Positions 38,801-50,298 of a stretch of DNA of 64,000 nucleotides are shown here, piece after piece. Source of the DNA: Onchocerca volvulus (taxonomy: Eukaryota; Nematoda; Chromadorea; Rhabditida; Onchocercidae); the NCBI GenBank assembly GCA_000499405.2, contig HG738137.1, positions 5,146,001-5,210,000 of the forward strand. The letters run 5' to 3'. Below the pieces are notes generated by a model that did no database searches, was not told the DNA's origin, and was given only the letters and a program-made list of their open reading frames with translations. A program made the position numbers and the translations under genes. How positions within the stretch are numbered: the first letter of the stretch is position 1; the number at the start of each line of letters is the position of its first letter.

Positions 38801-41800
38801 ATGGATTTTGATTAAGTCGTATGATTTTTGTATTCGGTATGGATGATTTTTCAGCTGACAAAGGAGATGATATTCCACCGTTTCTAAAAGTTAATTCTGC
38901 TGTACGGAACATTTTTGATTTATCGGTATGCGATACTGCAGTTTCATCAGCTGTCACTGATTGGTCCACATCGCCATCGATCGGTATGACATGAAACGTT
39001 TTGGTTGTTACTACTCGTTCTGTCACCACTGTACGCCTTTTTACACCCGTTTCTGGATCTTCCTTCACCGTTTCGTTACAAACCACCTATAATTAGGAAC
39101 AAATCAAATAACAAAAATTTATTATGAATTAGTTTAGAATTCAATAGTATTTTCGAATTTCATTATTTGATTTCATTGACCATAGTTGAGCAATTATGAA
39201 CAAAAGTGATAGAAAAAAATTAGTGACGGTTCATCGAAAATTCCAGTTTAGAATAAAAAAATGGATCGAACAAATACGCATTGGAAAATGACGCCTCGCA
39301 AGAAGCGACTATAGTACGAAATAATGTTGTGAAATTTGTTTGTATGACAACAGTCTGTCAACTTTCTCTTATATTTGAATGTAAAAGTGAGTCAAACGGA
39401 AAGATTCTGGCCATGTTTCTGGATACATCTGGGATATTCTTCGCACTACTGAGTGTCTATCACAAGCAGAAAATTCAACATGCAAGCATTCAAATATTGC
39501 ACAAGTCATTAGTTGTCCTTCGATGAAACGCCCGTTCTATTTCTTGAAAAAAACACAGCCCGAATGCCACTGAAATTGATTAATGGTGCACTTTTCAGAA
39601 ATGAAACGGCCTCCTTCCTCTAAGAGATATATATATGTATGGATGGCAACAAAAAGGGTCAGATGAGGAAGCATTGATCTTCGATTTTTCAGTGATTAAG
39701 ATAACAGCTAATCTTGCCGACAATGATAAATGATTGATTCATTCAATAAATCATAAAAACATTTCCAAAAGGGCGAAGTAAGAAAACATTCGTCTGAAAG
39801 CACGCAAACTTCAAACACACAAATGCCTTCGATCAAGAGAATCTACGGTTTTCCAATAAAGTTCCATAACTTTTTCGGATTTCTTATTCTCAGTGTTGGA
39901 TGTTGTATGCAATCGCTCTTGGCAGTTCTTATCTAGATCGCTTGATTTCTAAAACAATTCGTGCTGCGAACATTTATCTATGCTTGAATGGAAACGTAAA
40001 TATCTAAAAAATTATGTTTTTCCAGAGAATTCACTGAGAACTTCCCAATCACTTTATTTATCTCATTATGTTTGAACGATTTTCCGCTGATACAATTAAT
40101 TTCGGTATTTCCCACACCCAAAAATGAAATAAAGATTTATGATTCTCTGAAAAGAGCACTGAATGAATTCTCCAAAACAGCTGTTTCTCTTGCCTAGAAC
40201 ACATGCGGTTTCATTTTCATGAAATATTTTCCTGTTTTAAACAAATCCTGTATTGATCGGATAGGTTTGAACTATCTTTTAACTATCAAGAAGATTAAAT
40301 GGAATAGGCTAATTGTTGAGCCTCTCTCAAGAAGCGCTTGCACGATCAGCTTAATAATGCATGTGCACTATCGCCAAATGACCTGCTACATAGGATGACC
40401 AGAATCATGGGATATTAGTGACAGTTGAGAGTTTACAACGGTTAACTTCAAGCTAATTAAAATATCCATGTAAATGTTACGCAGAGATGAGATCAAGAAT
40501 TAATAAACTTCGAAAAACTCTGCGGACTGGGAAAAGGAACAGATGGATTTTCATTTGTTGTCCATCTTCTAGTTTCAATAACATGTCCTCATTAAAGATA
40601 AATTTATCTTAGTTGGAAATGAAAAGAAGGAATTCATTGACGGAGAAGGAAATCTATCGATGTCTGTCATTACAGCGGAAAATTTGCAAAAACAAATCAA
40701 ATTTAAAATGAGCAAAATCATATCGATGCTTGCAACGCTTCTGAATCCCAAGAACTTATTCTGAATATGAGTCTTTGCTTTGTGCGTGCTCATTTAAAGC
40801 GATAGGAAACGATAAGCTTTGTGACTGTTTCAGATGATTGAAATAAATGAAATTTTGTTGGAAATAAAAGCATTAATTGTATGGTGCAAGTTCACTGGAA
40901 TTATCCTCAGATACTTGCTAGAGGAAACGGTTGGAACGACAAAACGAACAAAAAATGCAAAACCGAGGGAAAGGAGGTTGTGCAAACAATGGAAGCCTGA
41001 AATGGAAAATCTTTTTCAAAAAAAAAATTCCCCAGTGTGGCACAAAATACGAGATGCGAATGAGCGAGAAACAGAAATCTGATCCAAACTTCCTCATCGA
41101 AACACGTGATGAGAAATGAAGTTCATTGGATGAATCCAGCGAATCCTTCCATCTTGCACTTCTGATGTGTCATTTAATCTTTGCCTCTTCTCCTTCTCAT
41201 CTCATCGAATATGAATGTAAACAAAAACATATATCTATCTGTGCATATTTAAAGGTTGTGAGAAAATAAGAGAAATTACTGAATTGAAAATTAATGAAAG
41301 ATGAAAAAGCGAGCGATGAATAAAATAACATCAAAGATTGAACTTGTGCACGAATCTGGGAATTCATGGAATATCAACACAGATTCTATCACAAATCCTC
41401 AACTTAAATAAGAGTTTTGAGTCTAAAATCTAAAAATGAATTGGATGAATAAGGCAAATAGTATTAATCAATGAAGCAGTATGATTCTGACAAAAGAAAC
41501 AATATTTAGAAACTTCTGTTACTTTTGTTGCAGTAATTTTGAAACTTGGATAACTTAAATTTTTTTCCGGTAGAATGGAAGAATGGCATCAAATATTTGG
41601 GGAATGTATACATTCAAGCAATAATTGTTGCGCTGTTAAACTGATGTATGGTAATTATCTGAATAAATAATTTTTGGGAAAAGTTTTGATAGAAAAGTAA
41701 ACCTTTTGATCGGAATCCTGATCATCTGTTTTTCTGATATTTTTCACGGACATTAGTTCATCAACAACATTACTGACTGTTTTTGGAGTATTATTGATCA

Positions 41801-41924
41801 AATAATAATGTCCTGTATTCGAACTGGCAGTACCTTCCAGCTGTTCAATACGCTTTAATAAAGCATGCAAACAATGCGACAGATTCTCCACATTAGCTTT
41901 TAGATTTGCCACCTCAATGTCCAT
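35811..41924 (-). CDS. MAGUK scaffold protein (coiled coil, PDZ, SH3, guanylate-kinase-like)
   Basis: Eight exons (minus): 41924-41703, 39086-38727, 38348-38220, 37828-37700, 37390-37201, 36824-36686, 36461-36174, 35883-35811; 509 aa, all phases consistent. The N-terminus (LKRIEQLEG region) looks like a short coiled coil; I see no L27 domain. A basic, threonine-rich linker precedes the PDZ domain, whose core is NLVIITRVKPDSISKDIRAG and AIIEINGLPV, with NPFRG where a PLG-type loop is usual. The SH3 runs from VYYRAKSDYDG to GLCPVSIL. The GK domain has LLGVPGVGRRT with the P-loop lysine replaced by arginine, then TPYTSRVPKSNE, YGTS and LLDCGPQAL. It ends EVQWVPEAW. MPP/MAGU-type scaffolds sit at cell junctions and polarity complexes, and their GK binds phosphopeptides rather than GMP. 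Intron 1 is 2.6 kb and could hide an alternative exon. AATAAA overlaps the stop. Confidence 0.93.
39087..41702. other. Large first intron of the MAGUK gene
   Basis: 2.6 kb, flanked by phase-0 exons. Frames of 60-82 codons on both strands show no domain; nothing else is supported. Confidence 0.6.
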
Positions 41925-43818
41925 CCCGAAATTTCGTCTTCTATAACGAATAAACGTCCAACTTCAGCAAACTTATATTTTGATATCAAGTTTTCTAATC
42001 TTTCATACTGTTATACCAATAAATGATGCTACTTATACTTATCAGCAACGACAGAAAAGCATTTGATAATAATGAAACAGTTAACATTTAGAATTTGAAA
42101 TTATAAATTAGGAAAAAGAGCAATTAAATAGTGTTGCAGGTTGGAGTTTTAAGTAAATCAGACATCTAACCTTGTGCATCAATTAATTCAAAAACATGGA
42201 CTAAAAAAATAAAAAAATATCTCTGATATGTCTTCCATGGATAAGTTCCATTCTATTCCAATACAAAATATTTTAAAATTCAGAAAGGATTTGATTGTAG
42301 TTTAATTTAATACTGATATGTAATTTTTTGATCGTAAACAACGTTTAAAAATTTAAAATGAAAGAAAGAAATAACTGTCTATGTTTTAATGAATGTCAGG
42401 TATATTCTCCTGGAATACTGAAAGCAAATAATTTCAAAAATCAGTTAGAAAGATAATAAAAATGAAGAATCAATCGATAGTTACTTGATTTCAAATATTA
42501 AGAAATCCTATCAATCAAAAGATCAATTTACATATAAAAAAATAAAATTACCTTTATTATCGATCTTATTCAGGATTTCCGTTCAGTTTTAAATCAAAGC
42601 CTTGACGATGATTTATAAAATTGTTGTCTGAGATTTGGATTTTCTTGGTCGAATTTCTTCTCTAAAAATGTCCAAAAACTTTCTAATTTCTTCAGGATTG
42701 CTTTCATATTTCGAAAAGATTATTTTATCTTGATAGACTTAGTAAAACAAAATTCCTTACCCAATAAACTTTATTCAAATTCGACGACTTATCGTTAGCC
42801 ACATATTGCTAATAGAAACAGAAGATGACAGTCTGGAAAGGATAATCTTTCTCTTGAAGAATTTTTTTGTGGAATTTCCAGCTGAAATAGATTTCAACTA
42901 ATGCCAGTCAGGGGGAAATAAAAGCAAAAAAAATGTGAAATAGCGCAGATTTCCGAAACAATATAATTGATAAGCAAATTAATGCACAACAAGTGATGTC
43001 AATAAACAAACATTTACTTTGGACTGGAAAATTTTCAAAATTTTATAGAGCTTTTAGTGAAAGTAAAATGTTGAAAAACCAAGTCATCGAGTATGCCAAG
43101 GATAAACTGTACATCCAAATATTTCATGTTTTTATGATTCTCATAATCGCTGACATTATAATTGCTATCAATGCTAATGTTATTCGGTTCATCAAATATG
43201 TCCCATATTCTAGAATTTAATTATTAGCTGTAGACCAATAAGAGCTAACCAATCAATTCCCTTCGTTCGTTCATTTATTATATTTGTTCATTAATTACTA
43301 AAACAATAATTTTAGTAATATAGTGAACATAGACATATATTTTCGCCAAATCATTCTTGACGGACTTAAATTTCAAAATGCGAAAGTATGAGAAGTGAAA
43401 AAGTGAAAAAAAAAATGAAAAAAAAAAGTTGAAAGAAAAATCAATTGAAATTCAAAATCCTTTCAGGAAATAGGAAAAACTTGCTTTGAACTAATTCCAT
43501 GCAAACTGAAAAATTTATTAATTGATTTAAAGCAACCACAATATAAACATGTTGACAATTTTCTCATCGTTTTCGATTTTTACTTGCAGTACTTGTGTAT
43601 ATACAAATTATATACTTATAATTTAATGATAATCTTCAACGTTTGGCCAACTAGGCTTAGCAGAAGAAGCTTGCCTTCTGATTCCATATAAATTAAAAGT
43701 TTTACTAATTTACTTGGAACAATTGCATAATGGAAATGCATATCTGCTAAAATAATTGGCCAAATTCATTGCAAGGCCATTAAATCTTTGTTACTTCTTT
43801 TTTAGTAAGTCTGGCAAT

Positions 43819-43903
43819 CTAAAGTTTGACAAGTTTATCATAGAATACTAAAACTGATAGCCAGTTTTAGTATTCTATAATTAATATACTTGTCAAACAC
43901 TAG
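43819..43903. repeat. Near-perfect hairpin with about 40-bp arms and a 5-nt loop
   Basis: TAGAATACTAAAACTG is followed by a short loop and its exact complement. Outward of that the arms continue with GTTTGACAAGT and its complement, with a few indels. It may be a small MITE or the result of a local inverted duplication. Confidence 0.85.
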
Positions 43904-44045
43904 ATTTTATTTCAGAGAAACCGATTCAAATTTTGATGGAGAGAGGTCCATCTCTCTCTCTCCCTTTATTATTTTCATATTGAAATTGAAAAAAAAAATT
44001 TTTTTTCAAAGATCTTATTCTAAGTTTTCAAATTAATTCATTTTG

Positions 44046-44682
44046 TCAAAGCAACCTGTCTTCTGGGACACGCATAAGAACACGGAGGGCAAAATCACTT
44101 TTTTTTTTTTCAACACATTTCATCCAGAAAGTGAAGCACATTTTTGGACCAATTTTGTGGATGACATGTGACACATATCTTTTAGGATGAGTGGAAATGA
44201 TTGTTGTTGACAGTCGAGTGTCATCAGGGGGAATAATGTGGGATGGATCGATTGGAGCTCGGTCGATAAATAATAAATAAACACTAATGTGCTCTCTCGT
44301 GTACTTCCACCTGTCACAGCCATCAACACTTCCTCGTCTAATCTTCCGATGGCAAGAATCCATCATGATTGACTTCCCTGTCATGCTTTTCTTCATAAAA
44401 GTAAACTGTGCCTCTTCTGCATCATTAACAAACTATTCAGCAACTGCTCTTGAAATCCCAATTTTTCTGGCTCAGCCTTCAGTAAATCTATTCATGGATA
44501 GAAGTAAATTCAAGAAAAGAAGCTTTCTTTTAAATTTCCTATTAAATTATTTAATGACGAGTGAAGCAACTTTACTGACACTCAAGTCTCTCTCCAGCTG
44601 GATCGAAAAGATTCCTGATGACCCCAAATCATTAATGACTACCTGGAGAATTTGTCTCGCACTCAATGACACAATTCCATAA
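44046..44682. other. Overlapping 116- and 131-codon open frames on opposite strands
   Basis: Minus frame 44046-44396 and plus frame 44287-44682 are the longest open frames in the 8-kb gap. No recognisable domain, signal peptide or transmembrane segment. No partner exons were found. Coding potential is doubtful, but the local lack of stops stands out against the surroundings. Confidence 0.2.
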
Positions 44683-47334
44683 TTTGAAATTTGATTAATA
44701 ATCCAACTAATGAGTTTTATCGCGATAATAGAAATAAGATGATGAGGTATGATAACAATCGATAATATTTAACCACAAAATAAAAAAAAGATTTTAGATT
44801 ATAAACTTCGGCAAACCCACAAAATAACTGTTAGTATATCATCCATTAAAGAAGTCAAGTTAAAAAAAAAACGTCCGTTTTATTAATTTTGGAAGATTTT
44901 TTGCAAAATAAAGACAAATATTCCAATTTTCATGTATTTTGCACTATTTCATTTCTTTGGATGGCTTTTTATCTCATTTTATTTATTTCCCTACGCTCAT
45001 TGAAATCTGAAATATTCCAACTTCTTTTGCAAGAGCGAAAATCTCGACACATAAGAAAATGCTGTTAGCTTGTCAATATTTTTATGATTCACATGTACAA
45101 GTTCAATAACAAATAAATAATAGACCGAAAATCCAACTTGAATAGATCGAATTTCATAACTCTCTTCAGTGATCTACAGAGACTTGGCATATGATCGCAA
45201 GTGATAAGTGATAAACTGAGAAGTGTAATGTACTAAAATGAAATCACTAGCTATTCTAATGAATAGAAAGAAGAATAGAAGTCACCGCCGATTCATAAAT
45301 CATGCGTTGTAAACAATAACTTTTTCTTTTTTTCCATCAACATGATTTCAAAATTTTTAGTAAAGTGATTTGCCCTATTGTGAGATCCTTTACTATTTTG
45401 TTGTAAGGAATTGAAATTCTGGGATTTGGAGATTCGGAATTTTTCTAAATGAGTCTTTGAATTCCAAATCTAGAATCTCTTCTATGTGTTTGAGAATGTA
45501 ATTCTGAACAGTTATTAATAGGAATTTATTTTTGAGCGAGCCAGTCGTGTATGCTTGAATTCTTTTATTATAATTGTAGCAATTTATATTTATATGAAAA
45601 AAAAATCCTTTCCATCATTTGCACTTACCATAGAATTATAAATTTTGAGAAATCAATTTTGACTTTTATAATTGGCCCAGGTCACTGAGGTGGATACTTG
45701 TAAATCAGCCCAAAAATTCATGAAGAAATACTAGGTACTAAAATACAAATTCATATATACAACCATCAAAATTAAATTGATAATGATCATAAAAGAAATG
45801 AGAGCAAGAAATAATACTAATTTTATTTTGAATTTTTTTAAAAAAATCTAATCTTTACTCTCATTTGGGAGATGAATTTATAATGAACGATCAGTGAAGG
45901 ATCATTTATTCTTTGAAAGTGAACAAATCAATCAAGTGAAAGAGGCAAATATAAAAAGGATTGATTGTATATTTCAATAATAAACAATGAAAACGCACTC
46001 GTAAACATCGAAGCATCCACTCAGACAGAAGCATTTCAGAAAACCAATCAATCAGCAGCCTTGTGTGTCACTAAGTAATTTACTACTGAACACTGCTTGG
46101 CCATGCATTAAAGTGATGTAATCCACTACGAAAATAACACAATGATAATCATTTTATCATTCTTGTCATTCAGCTTCGAACAATTGAAATATGAAGGAAA
46201 AATTGCAAAAAGTTCACTGCAGACTAAACAAAAACAATCCAGACTAATGGACGTTTACTTGAGGACAAATTACATATCACGTCGTTTCTGACAAAAGTTT
46301 CAAAAGTTTTTTGTTAGAAAAAATCAACCCGAAAAAACTGAGCCGAAAGATGCTTGCACAGAAAGCTAGAAAGCTATCAGAGCGATATTCTATGAAATTT
46401 GTTAGCAAGAATCAGTAATGAGAGAACAAAGATTTGAATGAAATTCAATTCAAATCGATTCGACAGTTCCACGTTTTGATAATCAACTGATCGCACGAAG
46501 TTTCTGGAAAATATGCACAAAAACTTAAATTCTGAATTACTTCATTAAAGAAGGGGGAAATGTATGATGAAAAGATGAAATCTTATAGCAAAAAATTGAT
46601 TGGCCAGAAATGAGCCATGTGGCAAGGCCAGATTAGCTTTGCTTAACTCAATATTACGCCTCATCCTTATGCGCTTTTAAAAAAACTGGTCGTTCAAAAA
46701 TTTTCAGCTCTCCCTGGAAATCTTACCATCTTTCGCGTCTAAGCAACGATATCTAATTCTCATTTTTCTGTGAAAAAGGAAAGTTTTTCGAAAATATGCG
46801 TTACTGGACAATTAACTTTTAAATATCACTGCACAGCCTAAGTCCAAAGATTCATTCAGGAGCAAGACAAACATTAGAAATCAATAGAAAAACATTTGTA
46901 TTGATGAGTGGCATAAAGTACATCAAAATTCGGAAATATTTTCCACAATTTTAAATGTTGAGAAGAAGAGCCAAGAGTGGATGAAAAAGTTGACGACTGG
47001 AGTGAATGAATGGACACCATAGTGCATTACTCTGGATGAAGTGATTTTTAAATCAATTTTTGGTAAAGTGCTAAGAGAAGATGCGAATTATCGATGTTAT
47101 CCACAATAACCGTAATTATTCATTAATGACTATATTTTTATAAAATTTGAAAATTGATTTAAAAATTCATGTGCATAGAGAAGAAATAGACCGTGAGTAA
47201 GAATAATCTTGGACAGACTCAGAACGATCATTAATACTGCAAAACAATTGATCAACAAACAATGCAAAGTGATTAACCGATAAACAACAAAGAAATAACG
47301 CTTTCACATTTGCTGTTATTACAAGTATTTTCGT

Positions 47335-47376
47335 AATTCAATGCAACAAATTTATTTAAACTTGTTGCATTGAATT
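47335..47376. repeat. Perfect 15-bp inverted repeat with 12-nt loop
   Basis: AATTCAATGCAACAA at 47335-47349 and its exact complement at 47362-47376, separated by an A/T loop. Confidence 0.85.
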
Positions 47377-49868
47377 ATCATAATATTTATAATTAAATCA
47401 AATTAAATATTTAAACACCGAATACATCAGCCTCGAAAGGGATCATTTTCTTCCGAAATCTTCAGCATCAGCAAACTTTTCGCGCTTGAAAATGGTCTTA
47501 AATTCCGCATCTATTGCATGGAGTTTTCATATAGTCGTGCTGTAAATCATATAAAAAAGTGCAATATTGCGATCAACGTATCTATTCATAGCGAGACGAT
47601 AATTTCCAATTATTGCATTTATGTTTTATTTCCGATATTTTTTGATTCTTAACATGAGAAACAGCGCTTTCTAATGATCATAAAAGTGAGTCTCAGCGTA
47701 ACATTGAATCAAATCGCAAAAATTAAAAATGAGAAAGATTAAAATGAGAGTATAAACATCTCACTAATGAATGCCAATGAAAGTCATATAGTCAATTGGG
47801 AGTACAATAATTGTTACTTGTCAGATTAATAATCAAAAATATCGTTGAAAGATATCCACAAAGATTTTCATTATCGAGACTTATAACTCGTACAATTTTA
47901 GGTTATCTTGAATCGCAGAAGAAAAAAATTGAGAAGCATATTTTGTGAAACAAATATGATAAAAAATCCAAAAATTTGTACGAAATATCCTTTCAGTTAA
48001 CGCAACAATCTATAAATAGTCTGTTTATAAAATATCCATTTCACCATTAATGATTGATGGGATTGTAATCTGAGAAAATATAAAACGTAAAATTCAAATA
48101 CAGTCTTTAAATCAAAAAAATTTTACGCAGAAGTTAGGTAATTATAACATGTCTAAGCAAATGTTCCAAATTATGTATATTACGGATTGCGCCTTTTTGA
48201 TCTGATAAATGTTTTGGAAGAAAAAATTACAAAACGATCCAAATCATAATCCTCGAGTGTCATGTTGATTGAACAACATGAATATCTGAAGTATTCACGA
48301 TAACTAGATGATCTTTCATATAAATTAATTTAATATAAATTAATTTGAAAAAAAAAAAAAAGAAAGTGATTACTTCCTTCGAGAACGCGTGCTGTTGAAT
48401 ATTCATTTGCTTCTTGCTTGGCATAAATCCAATTTCCTCATTTCCGTGCTCATCATCATCATCTGCTCATCAAAATAGTGATCATAAATGAAAGCCATTG
48501 CATCACATGAATAGAAATCTATGTGTAAATGCTTACCTGGAAGTGTAATCATCTGAATGAAACAAAATGAAGTAACACAAGCACCTCAATATTCCCATAT
48601 AGGTGCGAAATATTAAATTATCGATTCACTTCACCAGATAAAACTCATTACTTTTGAAACTGATACTCTCTTCTTAATCACGGACTATCTTTAATGATTT
48701 CCAAGGATGACGAAGCAGCGCTTGCCAAAAATAAGCAGATTTTCACGCTTCTCACAAATTTTCATGTATTGAAGAACAATGTTAGGCATCTACTCACTTC
48801 CTGCTTAATTAACCATATCTGGTCCTTCTGTATCTTGATACTCCACTTCTATACATCTCACTACTCAGCTGCAGATATGACCAACTAGGAAATAAATTTA
48901 ATCTGAAGGAAGTAAATCGCAGAATATGGAGTACATAGACAATTTCAAATCATAGTATTGCTATATAATAATAACTCTCTAATCCCTAAACTTTCACTTA
49001 GAATTCGCGAAATTAAGCCAAACTTGAGGATAACCACCGCGCAACCACAAATGCTACTTAACGTCGAAACTCCACTTTTCATATCTAAAATCATTAGTTT
49101 GAAGAAATACATTGGAATCTGCACTAAAATGATACTCATGTATAGGATATATCTCTCTTTCACTTAGATCTGAGAAATCTTGTACCCTAACAATGAGCAT
49201 TGAGCGTCTAATCAACTTACAACCTACAGAACTCCAAAAAACAATGAATCGGACGCAGGCAGTCGTCACAATTATTTGTGACAATAACTATGGATGTAAT
49301 GATGAAAACAAAATTCACATTTACTTACTAACATTCCACAATACAAACAACTTCCCCATAGAATTAACAATCACAATGAACAGTGGCGGATATCTGTAAG
49401 GAGTAAAGGCATTTAACAAGCAAAACACTGCTGATCGATTTTTTCATACTATTTTTAAAACAACTTTCTCAGTTATTATCCGATACTTCATACAGTGCAT
49501 CCGCTATTGAAAAATAACGTGGAGAATGATGCTCAATACAACAATGTATACAGTAAGCGATAGCTAGAATTTTTACTGACTTCTTATTCCTTCAGGTCAT
49601 TTTCATGAAAGCAAATAATAAATGGTAAGAAAAGCAGCAGATTCTAAGCAAATGGTCTATCAAGAAAACACCTAACTTGTATTCTCGGTCCATCACATTT
49701 ATAAAGCGAGTACTCTGAAAATTTAATTATTCAGTCACTCATCACTTTGAACTGATATCCAGTAATGAAAAAATAATTCCTGAGCAAATAAGCTTCGCTA
49801 AATGAAAATTACGCCAAACGATGATATTTGAAACAAAAATGCTTTCTATAACAAAATGCATACGAATA

Positions 49869-49870
<2 letters not shown>

Positions 49871-49899
<29 letters not shown>

Positions 49900-49920
49900 A
49901 TTTATATATATAACAATGTA
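49871..49920. repeat. (AT)n microsatellite within an AT palindrome
   Basis: A run of about 13 AT units flanked by AAATT and AATTT, followed by a shorter TATATATA run. It could form a cruciform and is likely length-polymorphic. Confidence 0.85.
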
Positions 49921-50298
49921 ACCGTGGATAAATGATAACAGAACTCACATTTTTTCAACAGTGAAAAACAATATGAGCTATCTCTGCAGTATCAAAAACT
50001 AAACAGAGTTTCTCTGCTAAGATCGCTCCGTTATTCATCAAAATGTTAATACCTAATAAAACATTTTTAGCTATTTTATAAAGCGCTTATAAATGATTAC
50101 TAAAGATTTTTGAGACAAATCAAACAAAAATTTGCACAAACTCAAAACTTTTCAGGAATTGTGAATCCAAAATATAACACATTAAGAAAAAACAGTATAG
50201 TCACAAAATTTAAAGACTTATTTTCTAGCTGCTTATACAAAGCATTCCAAGAACAAATGTAATTTGGTTTAATTAGGAAACAAATACAGGCTATATAG

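Larger units (their letters stand above)
41925..50298. other. 8.4-kb gene-poor region between MAGUK and NRBP
   Basis: AT-rich with two clear hairpins (43.82 and 47.34 kb). The most open part is 44.05-44.68 kb, where a 131-codon plus frame and a 116-codon minus frame overlap; neither shows a domain. Regions at 48.69-49.40 kb have several short overlapping frames. Possible 5' UTR exons of the MAGUK gene (TTATAG site at about 41943) may lie near the right of that gene. Confidence 0.5.

Noticed and set aside
42540..42680. Possible 5' coding exon of the MAGUK gene
   Set aside because: Splice-like borders exist (TTTTTAG, AAAGGTAATT) but every frame across has a stop; at most a non-coding leader exon.
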